From an uncultured Kiloniellales bacterium (GTDB taxonomy: Bacteria > Pseudomonadota > Alphaproteobacteria > Kiloniellales > JAKSDN01), in the NCBI GenBank assembly GCA_947259625.1, contig CAMYMY010000053.1, positions 1-28,778 of the forward strand: a stretch of 28,778 bases of DNA. The letters run 5' to 3'. Both the position numbers and the translations under genes were made by a program. A model generated the notes under the pieces. The model was given only the letters and a program-made list of their open reading frames with translations, ran no database searches and was not told where the DNA came from. Every line of letters starts with the position of its first letter. The first letter of the stretch is position 1. Positions 22,882 through 28,778 of the stretch are shown here, piece by piece.

Positions 22882-23872
22882 CGGTGCTGGTGGTCAGCAC
22901 CACCTTACCGGTCGACTTGCGACCGCTCAGCAGCGTCAGGGCCTCACCGGCCTCGGCCAGGTCCAGCCGGTGCGAGACGTGGGGCTTCAGCTTGCCGGCC
23001 TCGAACCAGTCGAACAGCTGTGCGACCTGGGCGGTCACCAGGTCGGTCACCAGGTCCGGGGCGTGCTTGCGGTAGGAGCCCCAGTAGAACCCGACCGCCG
23101 CGAGGTTCTTGATCAGCAGGATATTGGCGGGGATCTGCGGCACCCGGCCGGCGGCGAAGCCGATCACGACCAGCCGTGCCCCCCAGGCCGCGACGCGCAG
23201 GCTGGCGTCGAAGACGTCGCCGCCTACCGGATCGAAGACCACGTCGACGCCGCGCCCGTCGGTCAGCGCCTTGACCCGATCGCGGATGTCTTCGCGCCGG
23301 TAGTCGATCAGCTGGTCGGCGCCGTGCGCCTCGGCCACCGCCAGCTTGTCCGGGCCGCCGGCCGTCGCGATCACCGTCGCGCCCAGCGCCTTGCCGACCT
23401 CGACCGTGGCCAGGCCGACGCCGCCGGCCGCGCCGTGCACGAGCAGCGTCTCGCCGGGCTTCAGCTCGGCGCGCCAGACCAGGGCGCCGTGGGCCGTGCC
23501 GTAGGTGACCGGAAAGCCGGCGGCGGTGACGAAGTCCATGGTTTCGGGAAGCACGAAGACATCGGCCTCGCGGGCCACGGCCTTCTCGGCGAAGCCGCCC
23601 CAGCCGGTCAGGCCCATCACGCGCGCGCCGGGCGCCACGCGGGTCACGCCCGGGCCGACCGCCTCGACCATGCCGGCCACCTCCATGCCAGGACTGAAGG
23701 GAAAGGCCGGCTTCTCCTGATATTTGCCCGCGATGATCAGGGTGTCGGCGAAGTTGACCCCCGCCGCCGCGACGGCGATCAGCACCTCGCCGGCCCCGGG
23801 CACCGGCGGCGGCACGTCTCCGAGGGCAAGGCGCTCCGGCCCGCCCCATTCGCTGCACAGAACGGCGCGCAT
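22877..23872 (-). CDS. Quinone oxidoreductase-like zinc-independent MDR (NADPH:quinone reductase family)
   Basis: From the ATG at 23872 (AAGAAG just upstream) the product has 331 residues. The GroES-like N-terminal half has MRAVLCSEWGGPERL, AAAGVNFADTLIIAGKYQ and FPFSPGMEVAGMVEAVG. The Rossmann half has LLVHGAAGGVGLATVEVGKALG, the AxxGxxG-type NADPH site, and YWGSYRKHAPDL. No zinc-ligand Cys cluster is visible, so this is the quinone-reductase branch of the medium-chain dehydrogenases, which reduce quinones or enones with NADPH. It follows the asparaginase gene by 16 bases on the same strand, probably one transcript. Alternatives are other enoyl/quinone reductases of the same family. Confidence 0.88.
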   Translation of the reverse strand: MRAVLCSEWGGPERLALGDVPPPVPGAGEVLIAVAAAGVNFADTLIIAGKYQEKPAFPFSPGMEVAGMVEAVGPGVTRVAPGARVMGLTGWGGFAEKAVAREADVFVLPETMDFVTAAGFPVTYGTAHGALVWRAELKPGETLLVHGAAGGVGLATVEVGKALGATVIATAGGPDKLAVAEAHGADQLIDYRREDIRDRVKALTDGRGVDVVFDPVGGDVFDASLRVAAWGARLVVIGFAAGRVPQIPANILLIKNLAAVGFYWGSYRKHAPDLVTDLVTAQVAQLFDWFEAGKLKPHVSHRLDLAEAGEALTLLSGRKSTGKVVLTTSTA

Positions 23873-23888
23873 TCTTCTTGACCCGGTG

Positions 23889-24941
23889 TTAGACGGGGCT
23901 GTTCGGGGCGAGGCGCAGCTCGCCCACACGACGCCCGGCGCGGCTCAACAGCGGCGGGGCCAAGACCTCCGCGAGCGCCTCCGCCTCGGCCGCGCGGATC
24001 ACCCCGAAATGGACCAGCAGGCTGCCCATGAGCACCTCGGCGGCGCGACCGGCGCCATCGTCAACCTTGAGGGCGATGCCCAGTCCGAGATCCGGCAAGG
24101 CGCCGCAGTAGACCCCCTCGGCACCGGTCTTGATCAAGGCCCGCTCCCCGGTCCGCTCCATAATCCGGGTGCAGAACCGCCCTGTGCCGGCGACCATGAA
24201 GGGCTCGGCCGCCATGGCCCGGCGGACCCGGCCGACGGCGGCCTGTCGCGGCTCCGGCTGATCTCCCGGTTCGGCCAGGCGCGCCATGGCGAGCGCCAGA
24301 TTGCCGAGCGGCACGCCGAGCGTCGGGATGCCGCAGCCGTCGATGCCCCGTGGTGCGTCGCCCAGATCGCATCCGGTCATCGACTCGAGGATGCCCAGGA
24401 CGCGCTGTTGCACCGGGTGCCCGAACGCGATGTAGCCGGCGGTCTGATGGCCCAGATGGCGGGCCACGCTGAGGAAGCCCGTATGCTTGCCCGAGCAGTT
24501 GTTGTGCAGCGCCGTGGGCCTCTCTCCGCCGGCGATCAGGTCGACCATGTCCTTCTCGGCGAAGGGCGCGTGGGCACCGCACTCGAGGTCGTCCGGCGTG
24601 CAGCCGATGCGCTCCAGCCAGGCCGCCACCGTCTCGACATGGCGCGGCTCGCCGCTGTGGCTGGCGCAAGCCAGCGCGATCTCGGCATCGCCCAGGCCGT
24701 AGGCCTCTGCCGCGCCGGTCTCCAGCAGCGCCAGGGCCTGGATCGGCTTGATCGCCGAGCGCGGATAGACGGCTTGGTCGATGTCGCCGGCATGCAGCAC
24801 TACGGTGCCGCCCGGGTCGGCCACCGCGAAGGCGGCGCGGTGACGGCTCTCGACCATGGGGCCGCGGGTCACTTCGACCAGCAGGGGGTTGGCGGGTCCG
24901 GCCCACCCGCGATCGTTGCTTTCTTCTGTCGTCGGCACCAT
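23889..24941 (-). CDS. Asparaginase of the Rhizobium etli (class 3, AnsA-type) family
   Basis: A 350-residue protein from the ATG at 24941. It belongs to the thermolabile/constitutive R. etli-type asparaginase family, unrelated to the bacterial type I/II enzymes. Seen: the catalytic Ser-x-x-Lys, S62 and K65, in AVYPRSAIKPIQAL; the second Ser region CASHSGEP (92-99); and the metal-site residues C149 and K152 in HNNCSGKHTG and C203 in GIDGCGIP. The spacing of the two cysteines (54) equals that in the R. etli enzyme as remembered (C135, C189). It hydrolyses L-asparagine to aspartate and ammonia in the cytoplasm. It is divergent from the TrmH-type gene and leads the pair with the quinone reductase. 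Confidence 0.9.
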   Translation of the reverse strand: MVPTTEESNDRGWAGPANPLLVEVTRGPMVESRHRAAFAVADPGGTVVLHAGDIDQAVYPRSAIKPIQALALLETGAAEAYGLGDAEIALACASHSGEPRHVETVAAWLERIGCTPDDLECGAHAPFAEKDMVDLIAGGERPTALHNNCSGKHTGFLSVARHLGHQTAGYIAFGHPVQQRVLGILESMTGCDLGDAPRGIDGCGIPTLGVPLGNLALAMARLAEPGDQPEPRQAAVGRVRRAMAAEPFMVAGTGRFCTRIMERTGERALIKTGAEGVYCGALPDLGLGIALKVDDGAGRAAEVLMGSLLVHFGVIRAAEAEALAEVLAPPLLSRAGRRVGELRLAPNSPV

Positions 24942-25041
24942 TGAAAGACAGCTTCTCACGGGACCAGTCGACCCCGTTCCATTCCGAACGCAGGGACTGA
25001 TACCTTGCCTCGACCCTCTCCGCCATGCAAGTTTTCGCGTC

Positions 25042-25569
25042 ATGCGCGGCTATTTCGCGATCGGCGTCGAGGGCATCAGCAAGCCCATGAACCTGGGCAA
25101 CCTGTTGCGCTCGGCCCATGCCTTCGGGGCCAGCTTCTTCTTCACCATCGCGCCGGCCTTCGCGGCCCGGGAAGTCAAGGTGTCCGATACCTCGGATGCC
25201 GCCAAGCACCTGCCGCTCTATACTTATGCCGGCGTCGAGGAACTCACGTTGCCGCGCGGCTGTGCGCTGGTCGGGGTCGAGCTCACGCCCGAGGCGGTCG
25301 AACTGCCGAGCTTTCGCCATCCGAGCGCGGCGGCCTATGTGCTGGGTCCCGAGCGGGGCAGCCTGTCTCCGGCCTTGACCGGGCGCTGCGACTTCCTGGT
25401 GCGCATCCCGACCAGTTTCTGCGTCAACCTGGGTGTCGCCGGGGCCATCGTGATGTATGACCGCATGATCAGCCTGGGTCGCCATGCGCGCCGGCCCGTC
25501 AACCCGCGCGCGGCGCCCGAGGCCCCGGCCCCGCACGTCCAGGGCGGCCAGATCATCCGCCACCGGTGA
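25042..25569 (+). CDS. TrmH-family (SpoU) RNA 2'-O-methyltransferase
   Basis: From the ATG at 25042 the product has 175 residues. It carries the three motifs of the SPOUT class: motif 1 KPMNLGNLLRSAHAFGA (14-30) with the RNA-binding Asn and Arg; motif 2 YVLGPERGSLSP (99-110) in the trefoil knot; and motif 3 IPTSFCVNLGVAGAIVMYD (122-140). There is no N-terminal substrate-binding domain, and a Pro/Ala-rich tail of about 25 residues follows the domain. It is likely a tRNA or rRNA 2'-O-ribose methyltransferase; which nucleotide is modified cannot be told. A longer frame upstream overlaps the divergent asparaginase start and lacks protein-like character. Confidence 0.87.
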   Translation: MRGYFAIGVEGISKPMNLGNLLRSAHAFGASFFFTIAPAFAAREVKVSDTSDAAKHLPLYTYAGVEELTLPRGCALVGVELTPEAVELPSFRHPSAAAYVLGPERGSLSPALTGRCDFLVRIPTSFCVNLGVAGAIVMYDRMISLGRHARRPVNPRAAPEAPAPHVQGGQIIRHR

Positions 25570-25699
25570 CCCCACGCACCAATAGTTGCCCGGGGGTGCA
25601 AAGCCCCTACCAGTGCTGACAGAAAGGGCTATATTCGTCTTGGGGGGCTTGTCGGGGCCGGTCTTCCGGTCCGGAGTGAGCAAGCGAAGGTAAGGTGCG

Positions 25700-26287
25700 A
25701 TGCAACGAAACGACGACAGCAAGGCGGCGGCGGCCGGAGACCGCCGCGAACAATATGGCAGGCGATTTCGGGCCTCGGCCTTGGGTCCGGCCCTGGTCCT
25801 GGTGTCCGCTCTCGGGGGGCTCGCGGCCGACCCCGTGGCGGCCCAGGATATCCAGCAACTGGGCGCATACGGGGACTGGCGGGCCTATGCCTATGACGAA
25901 AAGGGCCAAAAGGCTTGCTATATCGCCAGCCAGCCGACCAAGCACGAAGGCGATTACAAGAAGCGCGGCGAGATCTACGCCATGGTCACCCACCGTCCCG
26001 GTGACAAGGTGCGCGACGAGGTCAGCCTCGCGGCCGGCTATCGCTACAAGGCGGAGACCCGCGTTGAGGTCGCCATAGGCGGCAGCAAGTTCCAGCTCTT
26101 TCCGCATGAGGATACCGCCTGGGTGCCGGATTCCGCCGGCGACAAGAAGTTGGTGGCGGCGATGAGGGCGGGCAAGACCATGGTGGTGAGCGGCACCTCG
26201 TCGCGCGGCACGGCGACCAAGGACACTTATTCCCTGGCCGGATTCACCAAGGCCTATCGGGCGGCCAGCAAGGCCTGCGGCCTCTGA
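25700..26287 (+). CDS. Invasion-associated locus B (IalB)-family secreted protein
   Basis: A 195-residue protein with a basic N-terminus (REQYGRRFRAS) and a signal-like hydrophobic stretch (28-42) ending near PVAAQD. The mature part fits the IalB family: GDWRAYAYDEKGQKACYIAS, YAMVTHRPGDKVRDEVS, FQLFPHEDTAWVPD, the VVSGTSSRGTATKDTYSL block and a final Cys (KACGL). The two cysteines (about 73 and 193) could form a disulfide. In Bartonella IalB is linked to red-cell invasion, but homologues are found in free-living alphaproteobacteria with no known role, so pathogenicity should not be inferred. The rlmN gene starts 46 bases downstream. Confidence 0.85.
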   Translation: MQRNDDSKAAAAGDRREQYGRRFRASALGPALVLVSALGGLAADPVAAQDIQQLGAYGDWRAYAYDEKGQKACYIASQPTKHEGDYKKRGEIYAMVTHRPGDKVRDEVSLAAGYRYKAETRVEVAIGGSKFQLFPHEDTAWVPDSAGDKKLVAAMRAGKTMVVSGTSSRGTATKDTYSLAGFTKAYRAASKACGL

Positions 26288-26333
26288 CCCGGCGTCCTTG
26301 TTCCGGGCGGCCGGGCGCTCTATCTAAGGCACC

Positions 26334-27479
26334 ATGAGCCGCGCCGCCCATGCCGATTATTTCGCCCCGCCGCCCGAACCCGAGGGCGGCGCGAAGGTCC
26401 TCGTCGGCCTGAGCCGCGCTGAGCTCGAGGCCGAGATGGCGGCCCTCGGCGAGCCCGCCTTCCGGGCGCGCCAGCTCTGGCACTGGATCTATCATCGCGG
26501 CGCCAGCGACTTCGACCGTATGACCTCGCTTTCCAAGGCCTTCCGGGCGCGCTTGGCCGAGCGCTATACGGTCGGCCGGCCCGAGGTCGCCGTCGCGCAG
26601 GCTTCCGCCGACGGCACCGCCAAGTGGCTGCTGCGCTTTGCCGACGGACAGGAGGTCGAGTCGGTCCACATTCCCGAGGATGACCGCGGCACGCTTTGTG
26701 TCTCCAGCCAGGTCGGCTGCACGCTGACCTGCCGCTTCTGCCACACCGGGACGCAGCGCCTGGTGCGCAACCTGGGCCCGGCCGAGATCGTGGGCCAGGT
26801 CATGCTGGCGCGCGACCAGCTGGGCGAATGGCCGGCGCCGGCCGAGAGCCGGCAGATCACCAATCTGGTGATGATGGGCATGGGCGAGCCGCTCTACAAC
26901 TACGACAATGTGGCCCAGGCCCTCAAGATCGTCATGGACGGCGAGGGCATCTCGATCTCCAAGCGCAGGATCACGCTCTCGACAGCCGGCGTGGTCCCGG
27001 CCATGCGGCGCTGCGGCGCCGAGCTGGGCGTCAATCTGGCGGTTTCGCTGCACGCCGTCACCGACGAGCTGCGCGACCGGATCGTGCCGCTGAACAGGAA
27101 GTATCCGCTCGGGGAGCTGCTGGCGGCCTGCCGCGACTATCCGGGCGTACACAACGCCCGGCGCATCACCTTCGAGTACATCATGCTGAAGGACGTCAAC
27201 GACAGCCCGGCCGACGCGCGCGAGCTGGTGCGCCTCTTGAAGGGCATTCCGGCCAAGACCAACCTGATTCCCTTCAACCCCTGGCCGGGCGCGCCCTTCG
27301 AGCCCTCGACCCCGAAGACGATCGACCGCTTCGCGCAGATCCTCAACGACGCCGGGCTCTCCGCCCCGGTGCGCACGCCGCGCGGCCAGGACATCATGGC
27401 CGCCTGCGGCCAACTCAAGAGCGCCAGCCTGCGCCAAAGGAAGACGCGCGAACGGGAAACCGAACTTTCCGAGACCTGA
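26334..27479 (+). CDS. rlmN: Dual-specificity 23S rRNA (A2503-C2)/tRNA methyltransferase RlmN
   Basis: A 381-residue radical-SAM methyltransferase of normal length. The N-terminal RNA-binding part has FRARQLWHWIYHRGASDFDRMT. The iron-sulfur motif CxxxCxxC is C129-C133-C136 in GCTLTCRFCHTGTQ. The methyl-carrying cysteine expected about 7 residues before it is C122 (LCVSSQ), and the second catalytic cysteine is C358 in IMAACGQL. MGMGEPLYNYDNV and RRITLSTAGVVP are also diagnostic. The enzyme methylates C2 of A2503 in 23S rRNA and of A37 in some tRNAs. It tends to stand alone in operons; here it follows an IalB-family gene closely and precedes an MFS gene by 63 bases. Confidence 0.96.
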   Translation: MSRAAHADYFAPPPEPEGGAKVLVGLSRAELEAEMAALGEPAFRARQLWHWIYHRGASDFDRMTSLSKAFRARLAERYTVGRPEVAVAQASADGTAKWLLRFADGQEVESVHIPEDDRGTLCVSSQVGCTLTCRFCHTGTQRLVRNLGPAEIVGQVMLARDQLGEWPAPAESRQITNLVMMGMGEPLYNYDNVAQALKIVMDGEGISISKRRITLSTAGVVPAMRRCGAELGVNLAVSLHAVTDELRDRIVPLNRKYPLGELLAACRDYPGVHNARRITFEYIMLKDVNDSPADARELVRLLKGIPAKTNLIPFNPWPGAPFEPSTPKTIDRFAQILNDAGLSAPVRTPRGQDIMAACGQLKSASLRQRKTRERETELSET

Positions 27480-27542
27480 TTTTCCTGGAAAGATGGCGGC
27501 GGTCGGGGCTGTTCCGGCTGTGTGACGCAAGGGACCTCTGGC

Positions 27543-28760
27543 ATGGGCGTGGAGACCGCGGCGGTAAGTTTGTCACGACGCCGGGCCACGCTCGGGACCG
27601 GCGGTGCCGCGCACTTCGTCCACGATGGGCTCGCCGACTCGCTCTACGTGCTCCTGCCGCTCTGGGCCCAGGGTTTCGGGATCTCCCACGCCCAGGTCGG
27701 CGTTCTCAAGATGGCCTTCTCCGGCGGGCTGTCCGCCTTCCAGCTGCCGGCGGGCTTTCTCGCCGAACGCTGGGGCGAGCGGGTCGTGCTGGCTCTGGGC
27801 ACGGCGGCCGCCGGGCTCGGCTTCGTCCTTCTGGGCTTCGCCGGGGGCTTTGCCGGCCTGCTCCTCTGTCTTCTGCTGACCGGCCTGGGCTCGGGCGTGC
27901 AGCACCCGCTGGCCTCGTCGGTCGTCTCCAAGGCCTACGACACGGGCCCGCGCCGCGCCGCGCTCGGCACCTACAACTTCGCCGGCGACCTGGGCAAGGT
28001 GGCGGTGCCACCCTTGATCGCGGCCCTCGCCGTGGCGGTCGGTTGGCGGACCGGCGCGGTTTCCTACGGGCTCGCCGCAATGGCCGCGGGTCTTGCGCTC
28101 TACCTAGTGCTGCGCCGGCTCGGCGTCGGCGGGCCGGCCGCTCCCCCCACCGAATCGGCTGAGACGCCCCGCGCTGGAGGCTGGGGGCTCCGGGACCGGC
28201 GCGGCTTTGCCGCCCTCTCGGCGATCAGCGTGGTCGACAGCGCGGTCCGCACGCCCTTTCTCACCTTCGTGCCCTTCCTGCTGATCGCCAAGGGCGCCCA
28301 GGTCGAGGCCGTCGGCTACGCGCTTGCCCTGATTTTCGCCGGAGGCGCGGCCGGCAAGCTCATCTGCGGCCTGGCGGCCGAGCGCGTCGGCATCGTGCGC
28401 ACGGTGGTGCTGACCGAGGTCGCGACCGGCGCCGGGATCCTCGTGCTCGTCTATCTGCCGCTGGGCTGGGCCTTGGCGCTGCTGCCGCTCGTCGGCGCCG
28501 CGCTCAACGGCACCTCCTCGGTGCTCTACGGCACGGTCGGCGACTTCGTTGCCGCCGCGCGCCGGTCGCGCGCCTTCGGCTTGTTCTATACACTGGGCAT
28601 CGGCGCCGGCGCGCTTTCACCGGTGGCCTTCGGCCTACTCAGCGATCATTCCGGTATTGAAAAGACTCTCTTAGTGCTGGGCTGCGTCGCTTTCCTGACC
28701 CTGCCGCTCTGCCAAGTCCTGCGGCCATCGCTCGCCGCCGCCGGGGCGGCGCCGGAATGA
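27543..28760 (+). CDS. MFS transporter, fosmidomycin-resistance (Fsr)-like
   Basis: From the ATG at 27543 (AAGGGA upstream) the product has 405 residues with 12 helices. The opening HFVHDGLADSLYVLLPLW and FGISHAQVGVLKMAFSG fit the Fsr-like branch of the major facilitator superfamily, as does FLAERWGERVVLALG, the loop 2-3 motif. The middle loop (APPTESAETPRAGGW) separates the two six-helix halves, and the second half contains GKLICGLAAERVG, the repeat of that motif. Such proteins export small hydrophilic drugs or metabolites. The substrate is unknown. The stop is 18 bases from the window edge, so the end is complete. Confidence 0.85.
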   Translation: MGVETAAVSLSRRRATLGTGGAAHFVHDGLADSLYVLLPLWAQGFGISHAQVGVLKMAFSGGLSAFQLPAGFLAERWGERVVLALGTAAAGLGFVLLGFAGGFAGLLLCLLLTGLGSGVQHPLASSVVSKAYDTGPRRAALGTYNFAGDLGKVAVPPLIAALAVAVGWRTGAVSYGLAAMAAGLALYLVLRRLGVGGPAAPPTESAETPRAGGWGLRDRRGFAALSAISVVDSAVRTPFLTFVPFLLIAKGAQVEAVGYALALIFAGGAAGKLICGLAAERVGIVRTVVLTEVATGAGILVLVYLPLGWALALLPLVGAALNGTSSVLYGTVGDFVAAARRSRAFGLFYTLGIGAGALSPVAFGLLSDHSGIEKTLLVLGCVAFLTLPLCQVLRPSLAAAGAAPE

Positions 28761-28778
28761 TCCTCGTCCGTTAGCCAG

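Noticed and set aside
25592..25608. GGGG ... CCCC hairpin after the TrmH-type gene
   Set aside because: The stem is short with a bulge and there is no T-tract; not enough for a terminator or riboswitch.
26244..27530. Minus-strand frame of 428 codons opposite rlmN
   Set aside because: It is a shadow of rlmN, whose catalytic cysteines are all in the plus frame.
1..28778. tRNA, rRNA, CRISPR, insertion sequence, phage or restriction genes
   Set aside because: None found by eye; no cloverleaf-like T-arm, regular repeat array, transposase or integrase motif was seen.

Overview
The window is GC-rich and reads as an alphaproteobacterium, probably from the Rhodospirillales and allies. The pointers are an IalB-family protein, a DUF1127 small protein, an HspQ relative, a Rhizobium etli-type asparaginase and a COG4520-like surface antigen, all common in that class. 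No rRNA, tRNA, CRISPR array, transposase or integrase was seen.

Left part (1 to about 17.3 kb) is a surface-glycan or lipid-linked-sugar locus. It opens on the + strand with the end of an MBOAT acyltransferase, an SGNH-like partner protein and a methyltransferase. A long minus-strand block then reads from 11916 down to 2474: an intact GT-C-like membrane glycosyltransferase, a broken paralogue of it, a polyprenyl-phosphate-sugar synthase-like GT2, a methyltransferase, a GT4 glycosyltransferase, another methyltransferase and a flippase-like LPG-synthase-TM protein. From 12.2 kb the + strand carries two decayed 3' relics of one membrane-protein family on either side of a methyltransferase, then another GT-C-like enzyme and a PAP2 phosphatase/transferase. 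The inferred common theme is sugars charged on lipid carriers (GT2), transferred in the periplasm (GT-C), with glycans methylated (four methyltransferases) and acylated (MBOAT plus SGNH).

Right part (17.4 kb to the end) has higher GC and holds ordinary chromosomal genes: amidase and DMT exporter; a glycine-zipper surface antigen; a left-handed beta-helix protein of the gamma-carbonic-anhydrase type that lacks the zinc histidines; a damaged hspQ; a DUF1127 protein with a missing start codon; a DinB-family protein; an asparaginase/quinone-oxidoreductase pair; a TrmH-type RNA methyltransferase; an IalB-family secreted protein; rlmN; and an MFS exporter.

The most striking feature is the number of lesions. 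The GT-C paralogue has a one-base frame change at a CCCCTTTT run and a 41-bp tandem duplication near its end. One relic has a one-base loss in a C run. hspQ appears to lack about 26 bases. The DUF1127 frame has AAG where a start codon would be expected. These could be real gene decay or, for the homopolymer cases, consensus errors; raw reads would decide.
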